A DNA stretch of 64,000 nt from Cheilinus undulatus (GCF_018320785.1 NC_054885.1:7204921-7268920); one strand, 5' to 3'. Counted from the first letter of the stretch, positions 1 to 26,098 are shown. Notes: generated by a model from the letters alone, not told the origin. Numbers and translations: made by a program.

Positions 1-409
1 GTTATTAAAATTAATATGATGTAGTTAAGATATGCTAAGTGATTGTGTATGCTTATAAGGCTAGTTATTGGCTGACAAGGTCAAAAGACAATCATTTTGG
101 GGAGGTCAATTAGATTCCAGGGGCCCTGGGTGCCACTGGTTTTACTCCTGGAGCACCATTACTATTTGCTTCTGTAGGCTATGAGGGCATTTGGTTGCCA
201 GTATGTTTATGTTTGTTTATGTATGCAATATAATCACCCGAAATTTTTTTTTAAAAAACATCAGTAAATCCCTCGTCAAAATGTTGGTTTACAGAATTAT
301 AGTAGCACTGCCTTGTGCTGAAACTAGAAGTACAACACAATCAAGCACAAGCTTTATGTCCTGACGCTAAGGCCACATTAGGCCCCCAGGCCATAGTTTG
401 GACACCCCT
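1..409 (+). mobile_element. Right end of an hAT-like non-autonomous DNA transposon, cut by the window edge
   Basis: The stretch ends with gccatagtttggacacccctg at about 389-409. Its reverse complement starts caggggtgtccaaact, a familiar hAT-family terminal inverted repeat in vertebrates. The other end lies outside the window or is degraded. Family assignment is from memory. Confidence 0.5.
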
Positions 410-1757
410 GATCGAAGGGATTGACCCAGCTTTATTACTGCTGTGCTCCACTATCAGACGTCTATCATGATCCAAAAGAAACCTCCTAACCGCACCGACT
501 TTAACATTTGTAAAACATCACCTGATAACTTATCAACAATAAAAACCAACAAACAGAAGTTTTTAAAACCTTCAGGAAAAGATGCACAGAAACAGGATAC
601 ATAGCCCTTCAATTATCCTCCCTCATGCTGTTTAATGCTGCTATACTGTACATCTTCTTTTCCATATGTGACCATCGTCACATTTAAAGCACTGCCACAC
701 CTCTGCACAGCCTTATCTGTTTGTGAAGATCACTAACTCACTATGATGTCATTCGAAGCAGAGCCAGCAGAGGCAGGCCTGATCTGCACTCCATGTAATG
801 CCTTTAATTAAGGGATTACCCTCCACAGCACATCACAGCTGGCTCTGCAGGGAAGTGTTGCTTCTTCAGTAATCTGTAATCTGTGTGGGTGTTGTCCCTC
901 CATTGGTCTCTCTGGCCACACTAAAATCTCTCCTACAGCTGTCCCGTCAGAGCTAGACAAACACTGAAACAGTAGCGGCGTCAGGCTAACAGCTCGTTTC
1001 ATACCATTGCACTCTCCTTCAGTCACTTTAAACCAAACGATAAACTATCACAGAATAACCATAACGTGTCCGGAATGACAATTTTCCAACAAACTACTCT
1101 TTAAATGAGTCACACCTTCAAGGTCATACAACATTTTAAAAATGTGATCTATATATTAAAACTGAGCCTGATCATTAAAAGGCCCTTTTGACTATAAATC
1201 CTTTCTGAATCTTAAGACAGCGTGTATCATTACTTTAAGAAAAGGTACTCTTCTGTATTTGGCAACTTTTGGAAACGAGGCAGAGTTGGCAGAAGGTGAA
1301 GAGGAGCATGGACTAAAAATTTATGCAAACTTTAAAATGAAAGAGGCCATATGCTTCAGATGGAAATGGCACTTTTTCTTTATGTTATGTGTTTTTTGCT
1401 GTGTTTATAAAGATGCTGTATACAGGCACAGGTTTGAACTAACCCATATTCAATAGATAAGTATAGGTAAAGATTTTCTGTCAGTTTTGGCCTCTTTCAT
1501 ATCAAAACAAATGACAACTTAAAAGTCTTAAAATCCCCACCTATGTATCTCCTTTCCTTCTGTACCAATTATTTCTCTTTTTCTACTAAACTCACTCCCT
1601 CTCTACACACATCATCAGAAGTCTGACATAAAAATAAGAAACAAAGAAAGCAGATCCTCCTAATAGAGTAGTGATAAAAGATCTGGTTTATGTCTCAGAG
1701 CTGATAAATGTTGCTCAGGCTACATGAGTTAAAGAGAGCCTCTGAGTGCGTGGATTT
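410..1757 (-). other. tmem184b 3' UTR and downstream sequence, 3' end not resolved
   Basis: No coding exon is visible here. Minus-strand poly(A) signal candidates are ATTAAA at 803-808 and AATAAA at 431-436. I could not choose between them by eye. No RNA gene was seen. Confidence 0.45.
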
Positions 1758-14784
<13,027 letters not shown>

Positions 14785-15904
14785 CTCTACAAAGAAAGGA
14801 TTAAAATAAGATTTAGTGAACAAAATCAAGCACTTCTTTATTTCTGAATAAGCAGCCTGTGGTCAACAGCAACGAGACGACATGCATCACAACAGACCTG
14901 CACAGACACAGAGCTGAAACTCAGCATCTGTTGATGTAAGCATTGTAAAACAGAAAAGGATGCAGACCAGAGGGAAGTAGGACAGAGCACAGATCTGTGG
15001 AGCAGAGTGACAGATGAAGAGAGATCAAAACAGAGGGAGTGAAAAGAGGAGGCATAAGGTAGGTGGGTGAAGAGAGGCTTATATAGATTGTGAAAAAAAA
15101 ACACACCATGGGGGGTAGAGCCTGAATCACTCAAAAACAGCAAATCAGTGTGACAGCAACGAGCCGAATGCCGCTGACCCAATTTCTCCCCTTATTTTTT
15201 TTCCCTGCTGAAGGTATGCATGAGTAGAAATGGTGCCACACTCAAACATAATTCTTTAGTGCAGTGAAAAATATGTTCATGATTTTATATGATTTTAGGC
15301 ATAACACCTGTGCATAATAACTGTAAAAAATGCATCAGTTGTAAAACTTCAATTAAAAGCCAATGCTTTTATTTTCCTTCATTCTGTAAAATCCCGCTGC
15401 TTTTCTTTGGGACAGACATCAATATGAGACAGGCCTTTAATTATTGAACTGAACATTCATCTACTGGAAAAACAAATGAAGCATTTTACATTGTAAATTT
15501 ACCACAAAGCAGTGTTAACTTCCTCGATTAAAACTATGAATAAAATATTCGTCTACAGCCTTTTTTCCATGACAAAAACCAGATTAAGACTAACAAAAAT
15601 AGTTCTGTGATGACTAAAACTGACAAAAATGAGTGTAGGTTTCGTCAAGATGACTAAAACTAGACTAATATGTAATGTAGTTTTCGTCGGACATTCAAAA
15701 TCCATGTTGTTTATCTACTGGTAATAAATCTGTCAAAAAACAATGCAGCTGTATCTCTTCTGTCTCTCAGCTGTAGACAGCAGGGACCCCAGGTTTGGCA
15801 GAGTGCAGAGAACACACTACCATGATTTGGTAGCAGATTTAGGCAAGAAAATAAATGCTTGAACTAAAGTAAAGACTAAAATGTGAGGACTTTTTATGGA
15901 CTAA

Positions 15905-16480
15905 GGCTGGCCACAAACTACAGGATTTTAAGCCCGATTTGGGCCTCCCCTGACGATCGTGGGGGCGTATCCCGAGAGGAGCCTCGTCGCAAACGACTGT
16001 TTGTCTGAGTAGTCTGTATGTGTGCGGTGTCAACACGATTGTTTAACTGCTCCAAATTGTGTCGTAGCCTCCGAAAATCAAAAATATCAAACGTGTTTGA
16101 TATTTACGATTCTAGGTCGTAGTGCCGCTGAGTACCCACAACAACCAATGAGAGTGAACAGACCAGGTAGCGTCACAGCCAGATCATACGTACTTCACCA
16201 CTCACAACCATGAACACAACTTTAACTTAATTTCAGCCAGGATTTCATCCTGAGTCTTTCCCCATTATGATTTTTGCTTCATCTGTAACGCATGCCAGGA
16301 CAGCCTGTTGTGGAGAGACAGCAAGATGGTATCAACAGACGGCTGTTTTTTTTGTTTTTTGTTTTTTTCTGAAGTCACGTGATCACGCGAGGTCGTAGAC
16401 AGGTCGGCAGGTGTGTGGTCTTCAGTGATCTGACAGTCTGGCTGAGTCGTCTAGTGTGTGCGTTCAAAGGATTATAATAT
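15905..16480. mobile_element. MITE whose internal unit resembles the 171-bp array at 52.6-54.8 kb
   Basis: It begins ggctggccacaaactacagg. It carries ttttaagcccgatttgggcc, gtgtgcggtgtcaacacgat and ttaactgctccaaattgtg, the same landmarks in the same order as each unit of the array. The right part ends near ggctgagtcgtctagtgtg. A second dispersed copy lies at about 28450-29035. No coding capacity was seen. Confidence 0.6.
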
Positions 16481-16559
16481 GAGGCCAGAATTTTAAACGT
16501 CAATATAATTCTCTTTAAAACCAGTATTACTGCTATCTGGTTGCAAACCAAAGCAACAA

Positions 16560-16800
16560 TAACTTCTTGTTTTTAATCTCAATCATTGTAGGCAAACTCC
16601 TGTACACTGTCCAAACAGAACAAATATGTTGGCAGCGTTTCAGTACACAAAGTTTGCCAACATATTTGTGCAAGTTTGACAGGGCTTTCTCTCTCTCTCT
16701 CTTGGCAGCTTCTGGATAAAAATATGGCAGATTTTTTTTTCCTCGGGTTAGTTCTGCCTGTGATCGATGCAGGCAAGCTCTTGCCAGCCTCTTTCACACA
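16560..16800. mobile_element. Fold-back MITE copy with clear central hairpin
   Basis: aacaaatatgttggca at about 16619 and tgccaacatatttgtg at about 16655 form an inverted repeat around a short loop. They are flanked by caaactcctgtacactgtcc and gacagggctttctctctc. This is a good reference copy of the family seen at 8.2, 20.0, 38.8, 41.4, 44.5 and 62.1 kb. Confidence 0.65.
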
Positions 16801-18817
16801 TTTTGTTCGTTTCCAAAACTAACAACATTCTGGTCTTCAATATTTGATGATACTGTTAGTCAAGTCACTATCAAATGATCTTACTGGGACAGAGGCACAA
16901 CTAAGCTGCATGACTTAGTCAGCCTGTCTGGCTAGGCGTCTTATACTTCTGGAGGAGTGATATCCTGCCCTCCTTCTTTTAGGAAGTGGATTGTGAGGTC
17001 AGGAATTTTCTCAAAATAACAAATATAAGATCAACACTACAGGGGACCACCAATGCAGTCTGGCAGCCTTTATTTCCTATGAGGAAAATCTCAATCAGCC
17101 TCTTAATACATAAAAATGATATTGCTGGTATTGTGTGCATGCTTATCCGTGAAGATATGTTTTTTACACCTTCAATCCTTAGTACACAAAAATCTTTTAA
17201 AATAGATTGCACAGTTCAGAACATGCTGTACTGAAAAAAAAAAGGAAACAACGAAATGTGTAAACTTTAACTATGAGTGAATCATCCTGTGCTGCTTACA
17301 CTGCATTATGCCAAGTCAGCAGAATGGAATGATTTCACACCCATTGCAAAATCTGAACTGTACATTTCAGACAAGCAATACAAAATAAGACAAGTTGGGT
17401 AACTCACATGACGTAAAGACAGGCCAAACTAGCTCTCATAACACTGGCATTATCTTTCAGACACTATTATGCCACCAGCCGTCTCGTCTCCCACAACATC
17501 AGAGTCTCGGTGAGGATTCCAGGAAGCAAATAATCTAATCATTCACAGTGAAAACTAATTTCACAATGACTTTCAAACCCCACATGCAGCAGCTAAATAT
17601 AGGCTGCCATCGGATGTGATCATGGATGAGTCATACTGTTACCAAAGCCTCGATCAACTGGAGGTAATGCAGTATAGAAACACATCAGTGTACCACCAAC
17701 ATTGGAGCTGATCAGACAAAGGAGGAGTTGATTTACCTTTTCAGGAAAACACAGCCAATAGACTGTCAATAATTAAAAAATCTTACCAACATGTTTTAAC
17801 AATAAAATCTCTGAGCTAAAAAGCCTATAAAAGCCTAATGATCTTCAGTCAGATTTTAAACCAAAAGGCCAACTTAGCAAAAGTGGTGGGATGTCAGCTC
17901 CACATGATGTATACAATGTATGATCTGGTGGTCAAGTACAACCAGTATGCTCAAACTGTTTTAGCACAATCCAGACAAACTGTGAGTTTCATTTGAAGGT
18001 GGGGGTCACGTCAATCTGTATTTCTTTTTTCTTTTTGTGCAGCCCGAACACAAACCCATGCAAAACAATGTTCTTGCCATCTCTCACATGCACAAACAGC
18101 ATCGCCAACAAACACAACTAGCAGCTTAAACGTAACAAATATTCCGTGCCCGCTGGTAGTCTGCAGGAAATTTTCCTGCTCCTTTCTATCTTTCACGATA
18201 AAAGGGGGGAAGACAAAACAGGCACAAATGCCTGCTATTGCCTTGGTGCTCACAGATGCTGTCCGAAGTTTCTGAGGCGATTTCCATTGGGGATTTGGGG
18301 GAATCGGCTCTGCTTTAATCTCGTGAATCCACCTGAAATTGCACAGTGTACATCTAACCTTAACTGCACAAGAGCGAGGGAAATGAGAGACAACCTTGCT
18401 CCTCTCTGGATTCACCCTCTTTTACAGATGTTGCAGTTTCTGGAGTTTGCCTGCTGTGATAAAAAAAAAAAACTGATACTGATATTGCTTTATTTTTACT
18501 AAAATCATATCAAAGCTTGAAATTCTGGAATTGTGACGCCCCTGCATATAGTCCTGCATATATCTGTTGTTTTAAGATAAAAAAAATCAATCTGGAAATA
18601 AATTCACTGTCTCCTTGGGAATCTAATTAGTTAAATTAAGAGTTGGATATCTAACAAATATCCATACAGCCTAAGATTTCTAAAGACTGCTTAAATGTCT
18701 GACTAAATGTCTGCAATACTTTATAGCTATGTAATTTAATGCCGATAGTTAAATGAAACTTAAATGGGATGAGGTCAATGTTCGATTTACATAATGACTT
18801 AAAGTTTTCAAAAGTTG

Positions 18818-18985
18818 GGACCTAGTGGTTTAAGGCGCACCCCATTTAAGCAGACAGCCGGGTTCAAATCCAGCCTGAGGCTCTTTACCGCATGTCTCTC
18901 CCCCACTCTTGTCCCTGTTTCCGACTCTATCCACCGTCCTCCTCTATCAAATAAAGGCACAAAAATGCCCAAAATAAATCTTTTT
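18818..18985 (+). mobile_element. tRNA-derived SINE
   Basis: The head is gacctagtggtttaaggcgc and the B box gggttcaaatcc lies near 18869. A C/T-rich body and an A-rich tail with aaataaaggcac follow. It has the same layout as the SINE at 11.7 kb. It is not a functional tRNA because no acceptor stem can be formed by eye. Confidence 0.7.
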
Positions 18986-19219
18986 TAAAAAAAAGTTGTA
19001 AAAAATTTGATACTTCAGTATTTTGAAACGTTAAAATCTTTAAAATCATCAGTTGCAAAAGACTGAAAAAACTACCGTGAGTGAAAGAGGGGTGCAACAT
19101 AATTGCACAAATGCATTGACAATTTAGCCAGTCCTCTTTGTGCAACTATTAAATAAAATAAATAAATCCAAGGTAATGGATGCCTAAGACTTCCATCTAT
19201 GTTGCCACAGTATCTAAAC

Positions 19220-19693
19220 TAGGGCTGAACGATTTGGGAAAAAATCTAATTGCAATTTTTTTATCCAATATTATTCCTTAAGTTCCTCATCTTTTGTATT
19301 TTTCAACAAACACAAGCAACACATCATCCTATATTACAATGAACACAATATTAGACTAAACAAGGGCTGAACAATTTTGAAAAAACACCTAATTGTGATT
19401 CATGAATCGTATTGTAAACTGGATATGAACTGTTGTATTGTCATTCTCATATTTAATAAGAAAAAAATGATAAAAAAGAATAAAGTAGGATTATTTGTAG
19501 ACCATTCTAGAAAGAGGCTCTTGGATGATTGCATTATCATATAATACCTAACATCTCCACTGCAAGAACAAGTTTTAAACTGGTATTTTGACATAAATTT
19601 CAGGTTAAAGAAATATTGCACCTTCTGCGACTTGAAAATTGCCGCAGGCCATATTGTGATTTAATCTAATTTTTGATTAATTGCCCAGCCCTA
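19220..19693. mobile_element. hAT-type MITE with perfect 8-bp target-site duplication
   Basis: The element starts tagggctgaacgattt and ends aattgcccagcccta. It is flanked on both sides by ATCTAAAC (19212-19219 and 19694-19701). The 8-bp duplication and TAGGGCTG ends indicate the hAT superfamily. The length is 474 bp with no transposase. A second start-like stretch (aagggctgaacaattttga, near 19363) suggests a nested or duplicated end. Confidence 0.85.
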
Positions 19694-19994
19694 ATCTAAA
19701 CAGGGACCAATGTTGTTAGATTGTTACTGGAATCAAATAAGTTTAAAACTGAGGTACTTTCACGACTCCACTCACACTAGCGACAATTACAAGCCCCAGC
19801 TTGCCCCTACAGCAGAGCTAGATGCTTCCCAGTAGGCCACAGACAAGAGAGAGGCAACTCATCAATCCTGCTGACTGCACCCGAGGGTACGTTTCAAAAC
19901 AAGCATTGTACTTTGACCTGAATTGAATCAGCAGTCTTTGTGACAGGCCGTCATAACTCCTGAGGCCAGAGAGCTGCTCGGAAATCACTGTGAG

Positions 19995-20270
19995 CATCCA
20001 GACATAAGGCTGTCATGATTCCAGAATTTCAAACTTAGATATGACTCTTGGAAAAAATATGAAACTAATACCTGTTTGGTATCACAGGGATAAAAACTGA
20101 TGTTCTGGACAACCAATATTGGGAAATTTCTTGATTACAATCATCAAAAATTACAGGAAAACTCTTATAAGTTCTCTGAGTTCCATTCAAATGTTGACAA
20201 CGATTCAGTGCTTGAATGTTTCCAACATGTTTGTTATCTAGACAGTTCAAGCTCTTTCAAAAACTAAGCA
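19995..20270. mobile_element. Fold-back MITE copy
   Basis: It starts ggctgtcatgattccagaat and contains caaatgttgacaacgattc and gtttccaacatgtttgtt, the arms of the family hairpin. It ends near ctagacagttcaagctcttt. Confidence 0.55.
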
Positions 20271-20465
20271 ACCTCAGCAGATGGGTTACAGGGTCCAAAT
20301 AACAAGACGCTTTAATAAATTTTTATCAATATAGTTAAATATACATATTATTTTAATACCATCCTGACAACAGAAATAGAAGTCCCAGACCCCCATTTTT
20401 GGATAATTTATTGTTTTAAACATTTAAAAAAATGGCAGAAAAACTCCTACACACTGTATGTATTT

Positions 20466-20625
20466 TTTATTTTAAAGATATTTTGTTGATTTATGCCTTT
20501 ACTCAGAGTGGACAGCGAATAGAGCTGGAAACAGGGCATGCGGGAAAGGAGCCACCCAATGATCCCAGGCCGCCTAAGTACATGGGGCACAACCTAACCA
20601 CTAGGCCATCTGCACCCCTCTGTAT
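20466..20625 (-). mobile_element. tRNA-derived SINE, minus orientation
   Basis: On the minus strand it reads cagatggcctagtggttagg at the head, with a degenerate B-box region and a body ending aaaggcataaatcaac. It belongs to the same family as the 11.7 and 18.8 kb copies. Confidence 0.6.
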
Positions 20626-21825
20626 TTCTCAGTGAGTCTATCCTCAGGACACGTCACTGCTTCCTGAACAAGAGACTGTGACCACATTTTTGATACTTTC
20701 CAAATGCTCAAAATTATTTAAAGAAAAATGTTTCAGTTTGGACTTTAGATGGAATAGAGCATCATTACAGAAGCTCAGTAACATGCATTTAATTTTAGAC
20801 TGTTCAGTGTTTCCTACAGAATGACCCTTTTATCATAACACTTAGCATATGAGTCCCATTATCCTTGAGTGGAGGAATACGGGATAATATCAGCAGCGAG
20901 AAGCTGCAGATAAGTGTTGAAACAACAGCATAGAGAGCTTCATTTTTAACCTGACACATTGAATCTTAATCAGTGCATTTACATGAGGGGCACACTTTTG
21001 TTTATTTCTCCCTCCCATGCGCAAAATGTGATTATATGCATTTTTTTAATGAAAGGCAAATTGTTATGCAAATATACCTGAGTGACGGTAAACATATCTG
21101 GGTGGCCCACCCAAGTAGTGTCTATATGTGGGAAACACTGCTGTTTCCCATGAGAACATGGACATTTTGGTTGAGTCAAGAGATCTCAAGAAATTAACAC
21201 ATCATCATGGGAAAAACAGCTTTGTCATTCTACAATCATGAGAAGATCTCAAAATAACAAAAGTTGGAATGTTATCATGGGAAAACAGAGTAAAATAAAA
21301 TGTTTAAATGTATGTCTGCTTAAGGCCTCCGTACATTGAAGACTCTGAGACAATTTTTGATTTGGTTTGTATCCCAAAACATAGGGAAAGCAGCTCCACA
21401 ATCATTTTTGGATCCTGACCGACAAGTTGAGAAGCACTGGTCTACAGCGGACAGAAACACAGAAATGTTTTTAGTGTTTTTGTAAAACTTGACAGTGTCC
21501 AGGAGTTTGCTTTCCAGATTTATTCATGCACTATAAAAAATTTTTACAAAACAGATTTAGTTTTTTATGGTTTTGGTGCTTTTGATTCAATGCATCATTG
21601 TTTAAGCCGCTGCATGTACATTTGAGGACATTACATTTTGGCTTTCATAACAAATATATCTGCTATTAGATTTTTTAAAGATTGTTCAGAATGTCTGTTG
21701 AAGTTCAAGCAATTGGCTTAAAATTTGCAAGACAATTTCAGGAAATTTCATGGAAGTATTTAGGGATTGTTTTTAGATATTTTGGAGAATTTGCTTGGTA
21801 AACTTCATTCATTTCCATGTAAATT

Positions 21826-22345
21826 TTGGGCCACTTCTATCCCATTATTGCCCCTTTTCACCATTTTTTTTCTCTCCCAATTTTCACCCTTTTAAGCTAC
21901 GTTTTGTCATTAAATACCACTTTTTTCCTAGTTTTTGCCCATTGTAGCCGCTTCTTTTTGCTACTTTTATCCAATTTTTGCCCTTTTTTTTCCAATTTAA
22001 GCTACCCTTCGCCATTAAATACCACTTGTTTCCTCTTTTGTTGCCCATTTTTGCCACGTCTTTTTGCCACTTAATTCTTTTTTGCCCCTCTTCACCACTT
22101 TTCACCCATTTCAGCTACCTTTTGCCACTAAATATCTCTTGTTTCCTATTGTTTGCCCATTTTAGTCACTTTTCACTCTTTTTTTTGGTGACATTTGGAC
22201 CATTCTATGTCACCTACAACTCATTTTTTGTCACTTCTCATCCATTTTTTGCTACTTTCTGACCCATTTTCCACTCTTCTTCCCATTATACCCCTTTTCA
22301 ACCCTTTTTGTTGCCTTTTGACCATTTTTGCCACCTTTAACTTAC
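21826..22345. repeat. Pyrimidine-rich quasi-tandem repeat (degenerate tgccactttt units), probable MITE interior
   Basis: It consists of repeats of the kind gcccatttttgccacttttt in loose 20-35 bp steps. The complement (gtggcaaaaatgggttaaaa) fills the interior of the hAT element at 43.03-44.03 kb and of the relic at 24.6-25.8 kb. Here it runs in the opposite orientation. A hAT-like end, gttgagaagcactgg, lies at about 21427-21441. The long open frames here are compositional artefacts. Confidence 0.6.
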
Positions 22346-23619
22346 TGTTATTTCTACTTCAAGCTGTTTATGCTTTATCTCTTAGATTGTGGCTCTTGCA
22401 AAGGTATTTTTCAACAATTCTGCTCTTTGGTTGAGCAAGGTTGAGTAACACTGATTTAAATCTTTTGGTATTTTCATAGGAATTAGGAAAAAATGTTTGG
22501 CTGTTAGGGTAGATTGTTTGGAAATTGTCAGGCGTTTTTATGAAAATTGAGAAATTTATTTTCATTTTTTATTTTATTTTAAATTATATTTTGGAGAAAT
22601 TGCTTTGACATTTTTAGGTATTTCCATGGAAATGTAGGAATCTGATTTAAGGAATTTGGGGAAGGGGTTGTCCTCTAAAATTTTAAGGAATTGTAATGGA
22701 AATTTCAAGGACCTTTTCTGGAGGTTTTGAGAAAACTTCGTGATCATTTTCCACCAAAATATTTGGGTAATGTTTGAAGAAATTTAAGGATATTTTTGGG
22801 GGGCTATTTCAAACATATGTTCAAGAAATTTCCCATAATTTCAGAGAATTTAATAGAAATTTAAATCAAATTTGTGTGGATTTTGGAAAGAAAAATGTCC
22901 AAGAAATTCAGACCTTTTGGTGAAAATTTGTTCATGTTTGGCCCTAACAAGTCCTTGTGTCCAACAACAAAGTAACAAAGAAAATTACTAAACTATATCT
23001 CTCTTAATGACTGACTGACATGTCGTACTAAATGAAGACTCCTAATAATTGTAGCCAAGCAGTCAAAACATATGCTTAAAAATCTAACCGGTGCTATATT
23101 TCTGCAGAAACAGGAACTTTAGGAGATTTGTAGATATCTAAAAAAAAATCTAATTCCTAGTAAAAGACAAGGCCCAGGCTTTAAACTAATCGGGTCCTAC
23201 TTCTCCTAAATAATAGGAGGAACTAACAATACATCCAATCAGAAGCTCAGGTCTGAGGAGGTTAAAGGACCTGATAAACCTCGAGGTGTTGAAAGTTTTA
23301 TAACCTTACCTGGCCATTAAAGGCTGAAAACTGAAAACAACAGGGTAGTAAGGTGACAAGACATTGTTTCAACAGTTTTAAGTTAAGCTCCAACAATCCC
23401 AACTAGGCATGAAGTCGCAGGTTCCTAATAATCCCTCAAATTAAACACGTAGAGTTGATATATTTTGGGAAAAGGATGGGAACACATTTAACGTTACCGC
23501 AAATCCAGTGAAGAAAACATTTACCTCATCACAAATTTTAGCATTCTGCCAGAAAAAGAAAGGCACAGTACAACTGAAAAAAGGCGTTTTCCTTCTTGAC
23601 ACCATCTTTATTTACTCAC

Positions 23620-24130
23620 CTCCTCTGCAGTTGTTTGATCTGCGCTGGTTTCAATCAAAGCATCAGTTTAGCTCATCATCTCAGGTCTTTCGCTCACCTT
23701 TGAAACCACATAAAGTTCACTGACCGAGAACTAACATTCAGCCGAAAGTCAGGAGCCCACTTAATCAGCGCATTACTGTGAAAATAGGGAAAACTTGCCC
23801 CTTTTTTGACAAAACCTGGCAGGTGCCGATAGCTGAGCGTCAATTACAGCGAGGACTGCCTGCTAACGTTAGCTAGCCTCCCTAGCCTGGCGTTAGCTTT
23901 CTGTTTCCTGTGTCCGTAAAGTCAAAACAAAGCTGACTAATAAATCGCCCTGAAAGGACGCGACGCGCTCTGTTACAATCTTAACTTGGCTGTGAAAAAA
24001 AACTGGGTTTGTCTCGCCATTTTCCATCCGAAGGTGAACATCCAGACACCGTTATTTCATCCACATCACCAGGGCAGTCAACTGGACTAACGGTAGCTAT
24101 CAGCAACACCTCACTCTTAGCGCATGCGCA
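23620..24130 (-). promoter_or_regulatory. tmem184b: Probable non-coding first exon and promoter of tmem184b
   Basis: The first coding exon has an acceptor just before its ATG, so an upstream untranslated exon must exist. This is the only CpG-bearing, non-repeat stretch upstream. It offers strong minus-strand donors: CAAAG|GTGAGC (exon edge 23698) and GAGGAG|GTGAGT (exon edge 23620). A perfect NRF-1-type palindrome gcgcatgcgc lies at 24120-24129. The transcription start is inferred near 24.05-24.12 kb, with no TATA box needed. Confidence 0.55.
24120..24129. promoter_or_regulatory. NRF-1-type palindromic site
   Basis: GCGCATGCGC matches the core of the NRF-1 consensus exactly on both strands. 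A second gcgc follows within 10 bp. NRF-1 sites are common in CpG-type promoters of housekeeping genes. Confidence 0.6.
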
Positions 24131-26098
24131 TAAGCGCTTTTCATGCCTCCAGGTCGGCTGATGTAGTTTTCAGTTCAGTGAGCTTTATTGGCTTTAATTA
24201 TCATGGACAGAGCAGCCAAAGCATCATGTACAAAGACAAAGAATACAATCATTAAAGAAGTAACAGACAATCATATCGTGATGATAATCGAGAATAATGT
24301 TACATTTAATAATAATGATAAAAACGAAAAATATGGTTTAAAAGAAAAAAGAAAAACAGGTCACTCATTGTTATACTTTTGTTTATGAAGTATGCAGGCC
24401 AAAAATTAGTGTTTATACTAGATCTGTGCATCCTCACTGGTCTCACAATTTCATTTAATGCCATAATGCATCATACTGTGTTGCATCCTTAATTGAGAGA
24501 ATTGCATTGTTTTTAAAGCATATACTTTATTGTACCTTTTCAGCACACTTCAGCTAAGCCACTGTAAAATAATCCACCTCTGCTCCTCATGTCTCATGAA
24601 CAAGGCCGCCTATAAGGGGGGTGAAGGGAAGAGCTTACTGAGGCCCAGCAAACTGGGGGCCCATAGAGGTCAGGAAAATCATGGCTCTTTGTAATATGAT
24701 AACCATGTTTTTTATTAACTGTTAATAATAACCAATCATATCAAAGCAAAATGTGGGCTTTATTTGTTTATGTTGTAATACAGTATAGCTCTTTTCTAAA
24801 AAGTAAACCCCTGTTCTTAAAACTGAATTATCTTTTTTAGGCAATGTTAACAGTATGGATGAGCACACTAAATTGAAACATTGGGAAAATAATTTCAGAC
24901 TACAGAGCAAAACCATTATGTACACAAGTGGCAGGATGCCAGAAAATAAAGTAGAAGAAACTGAAAAAAATTAAGGGAAAATTAATACAATAAATGCGAA
25001 AAGAGCCAACCAATTAGTGGGCCCAATGATGAAAAGTGGTTAAAGAGGCAAAAATTGGTAAAAAGACAAGTGGTTGGATAAGGGTGGCAAAAATGAGCCA
25101 GGACAGGCGAAAAGGGAAAAAAAACAGATGGGAAAAAGGGGGAAATGGTTAAAAAGTTGTTAAAAAGGATTTAAGGAGACAAAAGAACAGCAGCTTGAGC
25201 AAAAACAGGAAAAAAAGGGGAAAAAAATAAGAAAAAAGTGGTTATAAATTTGCTAACAGATTCAGAGAGACAAAAGTAGGATAACAGCAGCAAAACTGAC
25301 CTACGACGGGCAAAAGAGGTAAAAATGAGTGGAAGAGTGATAAAAAGTGGTTAAAAAGTTGCTAAAAATTAGTTTAAAGACACAGAAGTTGGATAAAAAA
25401 AGGGATGAAAATGAGCTAAGACAAGCAACAACGGCCAAAAAATGTTAAAAGTTGCAAAATGAGAACACATATGCAGGTTACCAGCAGGAAAAACGGCAAA
25501 AAAAATCAGCTTTTGAAGTTTAGAAAAAGGGTTAAAAGGTACCAAAAATTGGTTTAAAATGGCAAAATTTAGTCTTTAGAGGCAAAAAGGGGTTAAAAGG
25601 TGGCAAAAATCAGCATTAAAATTAATGAAAAGGGGTTAATTAAAGTGACAAAACGCAGCATTTAAAGTAGTGAAAAGTGGTTGATAAAAGTGGCAAAAAT
25701 CAGTATTTAAAGTAGTAAAAAGTGGTCTAAAAATGACATGAATAAGTTAGTTGAACACCAGAATCCAATTATAATATGACACACTTTTCACCTTCAAAAT
25801 GAAGCAACTGTTAGCCAGGATGCTAGCAACAATGCTACTGATTAAACACACATGCACTGACATCATCATCAATGAATCACAACTGGGGAGGGCTCATTCT
25901 CTGAGTTTGTAAGGGGCCAAGCCAAATCTGAGGGCAGGCCCGCTCATGACACCTTTAAAAACCCACAGTGGACGCCATTTGGTGCTGTGCAGCATCTGCT
26001 TCTGTAAACTAAATATCAAAACACACACCAACTCACAAATGCAACACTAAGAGAAGGATTAGCAAAGAAAACAAAAAGTTGTGAGCAACGTTATTAAT
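24131..26098. other. Spacer between tmem184b promoter and csnk1e 3' end, with a degraded hAT-type element (about 24600-25760)
   Basis: From about 24601 the sequence (ggccgcctataagg, cagcaaactgggggccca, aggtcaggaaaatcatgg) parallels 43165-43250 inside the intact hAT element. It then runs into A/G-rich gtggcaaaaa quasi-repeats (about 24960-25740), also as in that element. The outer inverted repeats are lost. No gene or exon was seen. Confidence 0.6.

Noticed and set aside
18863..18885. Possible tRNA gene (B-box gggttcaaatcc)
   Set aside because: No full cloverleaf or acceptor stem. The flanks and A-rich tail are those of a SINE, and sister copies exist in the window.
21826..22262. Overlapping Phe/Leu-rich plus-strand frames resembling membrane proteins
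   Set aside because: They are a by-product of pyrimidine-rich quasi-repeats. The minus strand is also open, and the sequence matches transposon interiors elsewhere.
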